Source: Janthinobacterium rivuli
Lineage (GTDB): Bacteria; Pseudomonadota; Gammaproteobacteria; Burkholderiales; Burkholderiaceae_D
DNA length: 64,000 nt
Assembly: GCF_029690045.1 (NCBI RefSeq)
Contig: NZ_CP121464.1
Span: forward strand, 3,038,001 to 3,102,000
Direction: 5' to 3'
How positions within the stretch are numbered: position 1 is the stretch's first letter; the number at the start of each line of letters is the position of its first letter. Shown here piece by piece: positions 12,756 through 21,458 of this stretch. The notes beneath the pieces are model-generated. The model was not told the origin of the DNA and did no database searches. It worked only from the letters and a program-made list of their open reading frames with translations. The position numbers and the translations under genes are program-made.

Positions 12756-14366
12756 ATGCATTCTAAAATCCTCATTCTCGATTTCGGCTCCCAAGTCACC
12801 CAGTTGATCGCCCGCCGCGTGCGCGATTCCGGCGTGTTTTCCGAAGTCTTCCCGTATGACGTCAGCGACGAATTCGTGCGCAACTATGGCGCCGCCGGCG
12901 TGATCCTGTCGGGCAGCCACAATTCGACCCTGGACGGCGACTCGCCGCGCGCGCCGCAAGCCGTGTTCGAGCTGGGCGTGCCCGTGCTGGGCATCTGCTA
13001 CGGCATGCAAACCATGGCGGCTCAATTGGGCGGCAAGGTGGAAAACGGTCTGGTGCGCGAATTTGGCTACGCCGAAGTGCGCGCCCGCAGCCATACGAAG
13101 TTGCTCAACGGTATCGCCGACTTCGTCACCGACGAAGGCCACGGCATGCTGAAAGTGTGGATGAGCCATGGCGACAAGGTGCTGGAAATGCCGCCAGGCT
13201 TCAAGCTGATGGGCAACACCCCGAGCTGCCCGATCGCCGCCATGGCCGATGAAGAGCGCCAGTTCTACGGCGTGCAATTCCATCCGGAAGTGACGCACAC
13301 GGTGCAGGGCAAGGCCATGCTCGGCCGTTTCGTGCATGAAATCTGCGGCTGCAAGTCGGACTGGAACATGCCTGATTACATCAGCGAAGCGGTGGAAAAA
13401 ATCCGCGCGCAAGTCGGTACCGATGACGTCATCCTGGGCCTGTCCGGCGGCGTCGATTCGTCCGTCGCTGCAGCGCTGATCCACCGCGCCATCGGCGATC
13501 AGCTGACCTGCGTCTTCGTCGACCATGGCCTGCTGCGGCTGGACGAAGGCAAAATGGTGATGGACATGTTCGCCAAGAACCTGGGCGTGAAAGTCATCCG
13601 CGTCGATGCTGAAGAGCAGTTCATGGGCCACCTGGCCGGCGTGACCGACCCCGAGCAAAAGCGCAAGATCATCGGCCGCGAATTCGTCGAAGTGTTCCAG
13701 GTCGAATCGGGCAAGCTGGTCAACGCAAAATGGCTGGCGCAAGGCACGATTTACCCGGACGTCATCGAATCGGCCGGCAAGGGCAAGAAAGGCCAGACCA
13801 TCAAGAGCCACCACAACGTGGGCGGCTTGCCGGACACCATGAAGCTCAAGTTGCTTGAACCCTTGCGCGAACTGTTCAAGGACGAAGTGCGTAAACTCGG
13901 CGTGGCCCTGGGCTTGCCGCATGACATGGTCTACCGCCACCCATTCCCGGGCCCAGGCCTGGGCGTGCGCATCCTCGGCGAAGTCAAGAAAGACTACGCC
14001 GACCTGCTGCGCCGCGCCGATGCCATCTTCATCGAAGAACTGCGCAACACGCCGTATGAGCCGGTCGTAGTGCCTGGCTTCGACCAGGATAGCGTGCCGA
14101 CCAACTGGTACGAAGCGACGAGCCAGGCGTTTGCCGTCTTCCTGCCCGTCAAATCGGTGGGCGTGATGGGCGATGGCCGCACCTACGAATACGTGGTGGC
14201 CCTGCGCGCCGTGCAAACGCAAGACTTCATGACGGCCCACTGGGCGCACCTGCCGCACAGCTTGCTGGGCAAGGTCTCCAATCGCATCATTAATGAAGTG
14301 CGCGGCATCAACCGTGTCGTCTACGATATCTCGGGCAAGCCGCCGGCGACCATCGAGTGGGAATAG
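12756..14366 (+). CDS. guaA: GMP synthase (glutamine-hydrolysing)
   Basis: GuaA aminates XMP to GMP. It has an N-terminal class I glutamine amidotransferase domain (nucleophile C81 in LGICYGMQ, His/Glu in QFHPEVTHT). The ATP pyrophosphatase domain has P-loop [11 protein letters not shown]. The C-terminal dimerisation domain ends [18 protein letters not shown] use the ATG at 12756 (536 aa) because the upstream alternative is a TTG. The last codons and the sequence after the stop recur at 25641 and 51647, so the 3' end acts as an island attachment site while the gene stays intact. Confidence 0.97.
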   Translation: MHSKILILDFGSQVTQLIARRVRDSGVFSEVFPYDVSDEFVRNYGAAGVILSGSHNSTLDGDSPRAPQAVFELGVPVLGICYGMQTMAAQLGGKVENGLVREFGYAEVRARSHTKLLNGIADFVTDEGHGMLKVWMSHGDKVLEMPPGFKLMGNTPSCPIAAMADEERQFYGVQFHPEVTHTVQGKAMLGRFVHEICGCKSDWNMPDYISEAVEKIRAQVGTDDVILGLSGGVDSSVAAALIHRAIGDQLTCVFVDHGLLRLDEGKMVMDMFAKNLGVKVIRVDAEEQFMGHLAGVTDPEQKRKIIGREFVEVFQVESGKLVNAKWLAQGTIYPDVIESAGKGKKGQTIKSHHNVGGLPDTMKLKLLEPLRELFKDEVRKLGVALGLPHDMVYRHPFPGPGLGVRILGEVKKDYADLLRRADAIFIEELRNTPYEPVVVPGFDQDSVPTNWYEATSQAFAVFLPVKSVGVMGDGRTYEYVVALRAVQTQDFMTAHWAHLPHSLLGKVSNRIINEVRGINRVVYDISGKPPATIEWE

Positions 14367-14436
14367 TCTCCCATCCGGCAGCGTAAGGTAACGCCGGGTC
14401 ATTGAAACAGCTAAGCCCCTGATTTTTCAGGGGCTT
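14349..14436 (+). repeat. Left attachment-site repeat (guaA 3' end, attL-like)
   Basis: The sequence from the TIEWE codons through the guaA terminator is repeated at 51647-51735 with roughly 85% identity by eye over about 70 bases. A shorter version recurs at 25641. The shared start is accatcgagtggga. This is the pattern left by tyrosine integrases that target the guaA 3' end and restore its coding sequence. Confidence 0.75.
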
Positions 14437-14440
14437 TTTT
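14413..14440 (+). terminator. Rho-independent terminator of guaBA
   Basis: The ten-base stem AAGCCCCTGA / TCAGGGGCTT (14413-14436) has a four-base T loop and is followed by a T-rich run. Confidence 0.93.
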
Positions 14441-14444
14441 TATT

Positions 14445-14690
14445 TTGTTTGGCAAACCCAAGCATCCCATGGCAGAGCCAAGCACGCTTTTTCGTGGGTA
14501 TTTTAAGGGGACTCACTTGGCGTACGAACGCGATCTGAAACGCCCATTTGGCAGTCTCCTGCTGCATGAGATTACGCACAACGAGTTGCGTTCCGTATGC
14601 GACGCCAGCCGGTCAACACGTGCCTGTCGTTCGACGGTCTCCACGCACTAGCGAAAGATGTCATGCATCAAGATCCGTTGTCTGGGCACC
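14445..14690 (+). pseudogene. Remnant of a guaA-type tyrosine integrase
   Basis: The frame reads LAYERDLKRPFGSLLLHEIT followed by HNELRSVCDA. This matches my memory of the N-terminal (core-binding) domain of P4-like island integrases, where similar text continues into a GAPATAVHAR block. After the stop at 14649-14651 the continuation is visible in another frame as HALAKDVMHQ. Both N-terminus and catalytic domain are missing. Its place directly after the guaA attachment site is where such an integrase gene is expected. The family call is from recognition, not a search. Confidence 0.62.
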
Positions 14691-14733
14691 TGTTCGCGTT
14701 CTCTAGTTGCATGTGGGCCAATACCCAAAGTTC

Positions 14734-14762
14734 TTGACGCCAAGCAAACTGGATCGCCTAAT
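14734..14762 (+). promoter_or_regulatory. Candidate promoter of the vgrG operon
   Basis: TTGACG (14734-14739), a 17-base spacer and CCTAAT (14757-14762) lie about 100 bases before the vgrG start. The -10 is weak (four of six). Confidence 0.35.
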
Positions 14763-14863
14763 GTAATTAGAAAGATAACATTTCTGTGATCTAATGCAGA
14801 CTTGGATTTTTCGACCCCAATATCAAGATGCGATCGATTCGCATCCCAGGAGCATCTCCCCCT

Positions 14864-17800
14864 ATGTCAGCGCTGCTCAACAGCTTCACTCAAGATACAC
14901 GCGTGCTTGCGTTCAGCACGCCTATTGGCCGCGACAAGCTTCTTGCCGAATGCTTTCGCGGCGAGGAAGGACTTAGCGAGTGCTATGAATTCAAGGTCAC
15001 TGCGCTCTCGACCGACGCGGGAATGTCTCTCAAATCGTTGCACGGGCAGCCGGTTCTGCTTGAACTGCTCACGGCCACGAGTCGCGATGACAAACGCCCA
15101 TTCCATGGCCATATCACGTCGGCCGAACGGGCCGGTGCTGACGGCGGTTTCGCGCGCTATGTGTTTACAATTGGCCCCTGGTACGCATTCCTGGCTCATG
15201 GCCGCGATAGCCGAATATTCCAAGACAAAACTGTATTCGACATCCTCGATGCGATCTTCGGTGGTTGGCAGAACGTGGGGCCCTTGGTGCCGGCGTGGCG
15301 CTACGACATCCTCGACAGAGACGTGTATCCGATCAGATCGCTGACTTGCCAGTATCAGGAAAGTAATATGGCGTTCGCCGAACGCCTGATGCGGGAAGAG
15401 GGCTTGTTTTACTATTTCGAGCACATCGGCAATGCTGAAAGCGCCATCCTTGGCTCCCACACCATGGTCATCGCCGACCATAATGGCTGTTTCAAACCAA
15501 ATGCTCAGGCCACGATCAATTTCACGCAGCCTGGCGCCGTGATGAAAGAGGACAGCATGGACCGCTGGCGCACCAGCGTGCGCCTGCAAACGAACGCCAT
15601 CGAGTTGTCGAGTTGGGATTACCGCACGACCGGATCGCGCCCGGTGAGCTCGGTCAGCGCCAATGGTGATGGCGGAAACCCGCTGGTCAGCCGCGACACT
15701 CCCGGCGCATACGCCTACGAGTCGATGAAGCAGGGCCAGCGTATCGCGGACAACCAGATGCAGGCGCTGGACGCGATGCGTGAGACGCACATCGGCGCAG
15801 GTACCGTGCGCACGCTCTCTGCGGGCACGACCATCACTCTCCATGGGCAATCGCAACTCGATGCTGCCAGTGTCAGCGGCGGCGACGACGCACGCACCTT
15901 CGTCATCGTGCGCGTGGTGCACCTCGCCCATAATAACCTGAGTACCGAGGCGAAGACAGAAATCACCGAACGACTGGGCCAGAGCGTACTCGACGTCCTT
16001 ATTCAGAAAGAGCGCAAGCATAGTCTGCATGCAGTGGGCGCGGAGAAGGGCGAACGTCCCGTCTACCGCAACCGCATCGATGCCATCCGCAGCAAGGCAC
16101 CCTATCGCAGCAGGGGGCAGGATGGACATGGCCAACTCCTGAATCCGCGGCCCACCGTCCATGGACAGCAGACCGCAATCGTGGTCGGACCAGCCGGCGC
16201 GGCAACCTACACGGATCGTGATCATCGCATCAAGGTGCAGTTCCATTGGCAACGTGGAACGGGTGAGAGCGATCTGAGCCACAGCCGCCTGAACCATCCT
16301 TCGCCCGAGGGGCAGGCAGGTGCGTCCGCAAACGAAAAGGCCGGCACATGGGTGCGCATATCCACGCCGATGGCGCCGGTCGCGGGCGCCAACTGGGGCT
16401 CGGTCGCCGTGCCACGCATCGGCAGTGAAGTGGTGATCGATTTCCTTGACGGCGACATTGACCGTCCAGTGGTCATTGGCAGCCTGTACAACGGCAAAGG
16501 CCAGGACAACGCCCAGCACAATCAGGTGGCACAGGGTGCCGGCGTTTCGACTGGCAACGCGCCAGCATGGTTCCCAGGCGACTCTGGCGCGCACGCGCAT
16601 CCAGCTGTGCTGTCGGGATTCAAGACACAGGCAATGAACACCAGTCAAAATGGCGCAGGTGCCTACAGCCAACTGGTATTTGACGATACGGCGGGTCAGT
16701 CGCGCGTGGCGCTGCAACGCCATGCCAACCCGCACCAAGGCACTGCCGAACTGAACATGGGGCATTTGCGTCACCAGAGCGACAACCAGCGTCTCAGCCC
16801 TGTCGGATTCGGTGCCGAACTCAAAACGGAACACGGCGCCGCCATTCGAGCCGGTTCCGGCCTGCTGCTGTCTACCGACGCACGGCTCAATGCCAACGGT
16901 AGCCAACTCGATTCGCGCGAGGCCAAGGTACAGATCGAGCAAAGCCTGCAATTGCAGACGGCGCTTGCGACAACGGCGCAAAAGCACAATGCCACGCTCA
17001 AGGACGACAAGGGCCAGGCCGAGCCAGCGCCCGAGAAGTTGCCATCGATTGCGCAGATGGCGCACAGCGTCAGCGTCATCGAAACGATGGAGGGCAACAC
17101 GTCAAGCGGCGACGGTGCCGGCGGCTCCGGCAAGGTGACGGCCTACGCCGAACCGCATCTGCAGTTGTCGAGTCCCGCCGGGATCGCGGCGACCACCCCG
17201 GCCGACGCGATCATCATCGCAGGCAACACCAGCAGCATTACGGCCGGTCAGGACATCAACTTTGCGGCCCAGGGCAACAGCCTGTATGCGGTCAAGGCCG
17301 GCATCAGTCTGTTCACGTACGGCAAGGCGGACAGCAAGGACAAGCCGAACCAGGAAACGGGCATCATGCTGCACGCGGCCAGCGGCAAGGTGTCCAGCCA
17401 GAGCCAGTCGGACGAGACGCGCATCACGGCCGACAAGGCCATCACGGTGGCGAGCATGACCAAGAGCGTCACCGTGGCGGCCAAGGAGCATGTGCTGTTG
17501 ACCTCACAAGACGCCTATATCAAGCTCGAAGGCGGCAACATCATGATCCACGGACCAGGGGCGATGACGTTCAAGGCCAGCATGAAGGAGCTGGCTGGGC
17601 CTTCTGCCTCTACTTCCATCCTGCCGCCGCTACCGAAGATTGATCAGATCAAGAACTTCATCGAATTCAACCATCACTGGCCGGACTTGACGCCTGTCGC
17701 AGGCGGCGCGTACCGGGCCGAATTCGCTGATGGCACCGCATGTGTCGGCAAGCTCGACGCCAAAGGCCACGCCCGCCTGGAAAACATTCCGCAGGGCGCG

Positions 17801-17974
17801 GTCAAGGTCTATTTTGGCGAAGACCCTAGACCGTTCACGGCAGACAGCCCCAAAGACGCCGGGAAGACCACCTTGGAAAACGTGCAAAACGACTTGAAAA
17901 AACACGGCCAACCCACCGATCCAGACGATGTCGAGTCACTGCTGTACAGCATGGTTGGAAGGGATATCCAATGA
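14864..17974 (+). CDS. vgrG: Type VI secretion spike protein VgrG
   Basis: VgrG trimers form the tip of the T6SS tube and carry effectors. This 1,036-residue protein has the gp27-like domain (about 1-380, with LTCQYQESNMAFAERLMREEGLFYYFEH) and the gp5-like OB domain (DRDHRIKVQFHWQRG, then GSEVVIDFLDGDIDRPVVIGSLYNG). The DUF2345 beta-helix follows (about 650-920). A C-terminal extension (HHWPDLTPVAGGAYRAEFADG...LENIPQGAVKVYFG) is of the kind that binds cargo. The ATG at 14864 has aggag 11 bases upstream. It overlaps the effector gene by four bases. No other T6SS structural gene lies in the window, so this is an orphan vgrG island. Confidence 0.96.
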   Translation: MSALLNSFTQDTRVLAFSTPIGRDKLLAECFRGEEGLSECYEFKVTALSTDAGMSLKSLHGQPVLLELLTATSRDDKRPFHGHITSAERAGADGGFARYVFTIGPWYAFLAHGRDSRIFQDKTVFDILDAIFGGWQNVGPLVPAWRYDILDRDVYPIRSLTCQYQESNMAFAERLMREEGLFYYFEHIGNAESAILGSHTMVIADHNGCFKPNAQATINFTQPGAVMKEDSMDRWRTSVRLQTNAIELSSWDYRTTGSRPVSSVSANGDGGNPLVSRDTPGAYAYESMKQGQRIADNQMQALDAMRETHIGAGTVRTLSAGTTITLHGQSQLDAASVSGGDDARTFVIVRVVHLAHNNLSTEAKTEITERLGQSVLDVLIQKERKHSLHAVGAEKGERPVYRNRIDAIRSKAPYRSRGQDGHGQLLNPRPTVHGQQTAIVVGPAGAATYTDRDHRIKVQFHWQRGTGESDLSHSRLNHPSPEGQAGASANEKAGTWVRISTPMAPVAGANWGSVAVPRIGSEVVIDFLDGDIDRPVVIGSLYNGKGQDNAQHNQVAQGAGVSTGNAPAWFPGDSGAHAHPAVLSGFKTQAMNTSQNGAGAYSQLVFDDTAGQSRVALQRHANPHQGTAELNMGHLRHQSDNQRLSPVGFGAELKTEHGAAIRAGSGLLLSTDARLNANGSQLDSREAKVQIEQSLQLQTALATTAQKHNATLKDDKGQAEPAPEKLPSIAQMAHSVSVIETMEGNTSSGDGAGGSGKVTAYAEPHLQLSSPAGIAATTPADAIIIAGNTSSITAGQDINFAAQGNSLYAVKAGISLFTYGKADSKDKPNQETGIMLHAASGKVSSQSQSDETRITADKAITVASMTKSVTVAAKEHVLLTSQDAYIKLEGGNIMIHGPGAMTFKASMKELAGPSASTSILPPLPKIDQIKNFIEFNHHWPDLTPVAGGAYRAEFADGTACVGKLDAKGHARLENIPQGAVKVYFGEDPRPFTADSPKDAGKTTLENVQNDLKKHGQPTDPDDVESLLYSMVGRDIQ

Positions 17975-19581
17975 GCGAAGCACCTGCGACCAGCGCCCCT
18001 CAAGCGTGCGAGACACAAACCGACAGCGCGGCCATCACCAGCGCCATCGAAGAGATCGGCGTCGCCGTCGCCACCGGACTCGTCCCCTTCCTGGGCCAGG
18101 CGATCAATATCTACGACACCATCGACTGCATGCTGACGCTCCACAATAGCACCACGGCGGAAGATCAGATGGAAGCCAAATTCGACCTGGTCCTGGCGCT
18201 GGTGGGCTGGATACCGGGCGCGGGCGGTGGTGTCAAGAAGACCATCCGCATCGTCAACAAGCATCCGGAGCGCTTCGCGCCAATTCTGTTCGACGTGCTG
18301 CGCATGGTCTGCGACAAGGTCGGCATCCACACCAGCCCGGAATTCTTGCTCGACAAATTATTCGATGCGGCCGGCCTGAAAAAGCAGCTTGGCACAGTCC
18401 AGAGCGCGATCGAAGGTTCGTGGCTTTACGACGACCTGCCCGCCGAAGGACGGCTCGCCTTGAGCACCTGCATGAGCACGGTGCGCGCCCAGTTGCCGGC
18501 CATGGTGATGCTTGTCACGCTCAAGTTGACCCACTGGAAGACCAAGCAACGCAACAATGCGGCGCAAGCGACCGGGCCGCAAGGCAAGGTCAATCCGGTG
18601 GAAAAGAAGCCGGAAAAGAAGGATCCCAAAGTCGCCGAAGCCGGCCACAATGCGCCCACGCATACCACATCGAACAATACGGTCAATGCCTCGATTGGTA
18701 CGAACGTCATCGAGGGCTTGAGCAAAAGCCAGACCGGCATTGTCGGTGAGCATATTACCGATTATTTTCTGTATGAAAAATACGGCTGGGGCAGGGGATG
18801 GAGCCGACACGACATGGGCATGCGGGGCGAATGGAAAGAAATGCCCAGCAAGACCTTTCCTGGCAAACTCAACGAAGCGTCCCGGCTCAATCCATTGTTC
18901 GCCCTGAACGCGCATGGCACAGGGATTGATGCTGTGTGGAAAGTGCAAATGGGAGACCCGCACAATGGCGGCAAGCCGTATGCGATTGTGGAATCGAAAG
19001 CGTCAAGGGTGGGAACGGCACCGAAGAATGCCTCCCGTAAGCCGGGCGTGAAAGGCAAACTGCTGGACAATGCCAAGCGGATCAGGGACGCGGCGCTGCC
19101 GAAGTCTGAGGAATTGCTGGAGCCGGATACGAGCGAGGGCAGCGATTCCGCCGGGGCGGGGAAACCAGGCGGCAAACCGGGCGGAAAGCCAGGTGTGAAA
19201 GAAGGCAAGCAAGCGCAGCCGAAGCAGGATGCGCCGGTTGGTGTCGCGTCAACTACATCGAAGAGTAATGCGGAGCAACCTCTTGTGCAGATGAGTCAGG
19301 AGTGGATTTCAAAAAATATCCGCATTGCAGTTGAGGATAAGGCAATTGCTTTAGAAATAATTAGTAAGCGAACGAAAGTCTACTCTCGCCATTTATTCTA
19401 TACACCATTTTATCTACCTTCAGCCGCAGCGCATGAGAAGGCATTGCTGGCGGATGAACGAGAGAAACACGAGAAACATGCCGATCACGATATACCATCA
19501 ACGCATCGTCACGATGAACAAGAAGTGAAAGCGGCTGTTAATCATAAACATACTAAAATTGGTTTGGCACTTGAGCCATAG
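17971..19581 (+). CDS. T6SS cargo effector with PoNe-like DNase domain
   Basis: This 536-residue protein is coupled to vgrG (ATGA). Residues about 20-190 are a helical, partly hydrophobic N-terminal module (VATGLVPFLGQAINIYDTID; ALVGWIPGAGGGVKK), probably for loading or translocation. A lysine/proline linker follows to about 250. The toxin core has GIVGEHITDYFLYEKYGW (255 on), GIDAVW (D320) and YAIVESKAS (E341, K343), a D-x20-ExK nuclease signature as in PoNe. A Gly-Lys-Pro-rich stretch separates this from QMSQEWI (440 on) and a tail VYSRHLFYTPFYLPS. PoNi-type genes directly follow, which supports the call. No PAAR or chaperone gene is seen. Confidence 0.82.
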   Translation: MSEAPATSAPQACETQTDSAAITSAIEEIGVAVATGLVPFLGQAINIYDTIDCMLTLHNSTTAEDQMEAKFDLVLALVGWIPGAGGGVKKTIRIVNKHPERFAPILFDVLRMVCDKVGIHTSPEFLLDKLFDAAGLKKQLGTVQSAIEGSWLYDDLPAEGRLALSTCMSTVRAQLPAMVMLVTLKLTHWKTKQRNNAAQATGPQGKVNPVEKKPEKKDPKVAEAGHNAPTHTTSNNTVNASIGTNVIEGLSKSQTGIVGEHITDYFLYEKYGWGRGWSRHDMGMRGEWKEMPSKTFPGKLNEASRLNPLFALNAHGTGIDAVWKVQMGDPHNGGKPYAIVESKASRVGTAPKNASRKPGVKGKLLDNAKRIRDAALPKSEELLEPDTSEGSDSAGAGKPGGKPGGKPGVKEGKQAQPKQDAPVGVASTTSKSNAEQPLVQMSQEWISKNIRIAVEDKAIALEIISKRTKVYSRHLFYTPFYLPSAAAHEKALLADEREKHEKHADHDIPSTHRHDEQEVKAAVNHKHTKIGLALEP

Positions 19582-19623
19582 AAAAATTCCGCATCTAGTA
19601 CCGATATTAATTAGGTGGATATT

Positions 19624-20613
19624 ATGAAATTTCATGAAAAACGTAGGCAGCAATTCTTAAATGAAACGGCTTTTGAAAAAACGGCGACTTTTTTTATCAC
19701 TACTGCACAAGCGGAATTTTCACGCGAATTAGGCGATCCAAGTAATGATGCACTGGGCCGCAGTCTTGTGTCAGCAGCAATCGCCGATTATACAGTTACA
19801 AATTATTTATTGAGCTACACCGCAGGCGAATCATTGGATGTGTTGCGTGAAAACCTTACCGAAATTATAAAGGTTCATGAGCAATCAACTAAATATGTTA
19901 GGGAGTATCAACACGACTCAGCGTTTCCGCCTCTGCGCTTCGCCGAAATAGACGATTACGAGCGCGCAATGCAACTCATTGGCCTTTGCTATCTTCTACA
20001 TCGCCGTGACCTATTACCACGATTGGCAGCGATGCTTGACGGCGCATTTGCCGGTAAAGATACGCTCTATGAGGATTTGTTTGCCTATGAACTCAAGGAT
20101 CGTTACGAAGTCGACGAGTGGTACCACGACGCGCCCTATCGCAATATCATCAATAGCTTTTATCGCGATACGGCAGAGGAAAGCATTCGGGACATCGAAG
20201 CCTATCTGAAGGCTTGGTACAAGTCTATGAAAAAAGCGCCGTGGCACGACAGTCATTTGAGCATGAACGCAGAAGGTTGCGGCGCGTATTTTGGTTATTG
20301 GGCAATTGAAGCCGCTGCGGCAGTATATCTTTTGGAACTGGACGACCGCAGTTTCCGCGATCACATCGTGTATCCAAAAGACTTGCTGGATTACGCAAGA
20401 AAGCTCGATAAACAAGCACCACTGGCGCCCTCAGCGCCAGAAAAACTGCGTGTTGAAGGTGGCACACCATGTCCCCAAACCGGCTACTGGTTCACCCCTG
20501 CTATATCCGGTAGTCTTCGTCATTTTGAACAAGGCGAGATCATGCCTGTATCCATGGATTCGCAGTATGGCGCGACCATCTGGCAATGGAGTAGTGAGCA
20601 ATTACCGCCATAA
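19624..20613 (+). CDS. PoNi-type immunity protein, copy 1 (DUF1910/DUF1911-like)
   Basis: This 329-residue protein begins MKFHEKRRQQFL and has the paired helical region (IDDYERAMQLIGLCYLLHRRDLLPRLAAMLDG). It then has the PoNi C-terminal pattern AYFGYWAIEAAAAVYLLE and DHIVYPKDLLDYARK. A tail of about 60 residues contains CPQTGYWFTPA and FEQGEIMPVSMDSQYGATIWQW. Being the first gene after the effector, it is the likely cognate inhibitor of its DNase. I use the ATG at 19624 with taggtgg upstream. The GTG at 19615 is less likely. GC is clearly lower than in the effector's N-terminal part. Confidence 0.85.
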   Translation: MKFHEKRRQQFLNETAFEKTATFFITTAQAEFSRELGDPSNDALGRSLVSAAIADYTVTNYLLSYTAGESLDVLRENLTEIIKVHEQSTKYVREYQHDSAFPPLRFAEIDDYERAMQLIGLCYLLHRRDLLPRLAAMLDGAFAGKDTLYEDLFAYELKDRYEVDEWYHDAPYRNIINSFYRDTAEESIRDIEAYLKAWYKSMKKAPWHDSHLSMNAEGCGAYFGYWAIEAAAAVYLLELDDRSFRDHIVYPKDLLDYARKLDKQAPLAPSAPEKLRVEGGTPCPQTGYWFTPAISGSLRHFEQGEIMPVSMDSQYGATIWQWSSEQLPP

Positions 20614-20849
20614 GCGAACAGAGGGGTGAGGTACCCAGACTTTTTCGGCCACTCCTGTTTGGTAAACTTCTCCCACGGGGGAGTTGATGAAGCGAGCAAT
20701 AATATACACGCCGGAGCGGTGAGCAGCGGTGGGCCGATGTAAGCTCCGAACAGCTTTCTATGATCGCGGAGCCCAATTGCCGCCTGCATCGTCGCTTGGT
20801 GGCGCGCCGATAGGTGTGCGGTCGGCTAGACCTCGAAGGGTGGTGAGCA
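20614..20849. other. Junction region between immunity copy 1 and the first toxin remnant
   Basis: It starts with gcgaacagaggggtgaggtacc, also found after immunity copy 3. About 200 bases of unrecognised sequence follow, possibly debris of a mobile element, though no transposase motif can be read on either strand. It ends where homology to the effector linker begins (about 20850). Confidence 0.4.
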
Positions 20850-21421
20850 ACGCAACAATGCGGCGCAAGCGACCGGCCCGCAAGGCAAGGTTAATCCAGC
20901 GGAAAAGAAGCCGGAAAAGAAGGATCCCAAAGTCGCCGAAGCCGTCCACAACGCACCCACGCTTACCGCATCGAGCAATACGGTTAATGCCTCGATTGGC
21001 AACAGCGTCATCGAAGGTGTCAGCAAAAGCCTGGACGCCCTGGCAGACCTGGATGTGCTGGAGTAAAACCAAAGGAAAACACGCCAGCAACAAAAGCGCC
21101 GGCAGCATCGAACACAGGAACATCGAGCGAAATTATTGTACAGATGAGTCGCGCTTGGATTGGAAGAACATCAAGAGCGCCGTTGGAAATGAATTAGCGG
21201 AGGATATAAAGAGAAATGGTTATTCACCCCATCTTTTCTATACGCCGTTCTACCTGCCTTTGGCCGCAGAACATGAGAAAGCGTTGCTGAAGGACGAACG
21301 GGACAAGCACGAGAAACACTCCGATCACGACATCCCATCCACACATCGACACGCTGAACAAGAAGTGAAAGCGGCAGTTAATCACAAACATGCCAAACTT
21401 GGCTTAAAGTCCGAATCATGA
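20850..21421 (+). pseudogene. Effector remnant 1: linker and C-terminal tip, nuclease core deleted
   Basis: From 20850 the sequence matches the effector linker (QRNNAAQATGPQGKVNPAEKKPEKKD...) until a divergent end DALADLDVLE and TAA at 21064. The nuclease core with the D..ExK residues is absent. Homology resumes in a second frame with IVQMSRAWIG (about 21138) and in a third with KNIKSAVGNELAED and the tip HLFYTPFYLPLAAEHEKALL to 21421. Three frames and a missing core make this a decayed toxin. The next gene is a diverged immunity copy, presumably the old partner of this tip. Confidence 0.8.
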
Positions 21422-21458
21422 GCGCGCTTGATTAATCTTTACTTATTGGCTAAGAACT

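Noticed and set aside
20614..20849. An intact insertion sequence between immunity copy 1 and toxin remnant 1
   Set aside because: It is too short and has no transposase motif or clear terminal inverted repeats. It is described only as unassigned debris.
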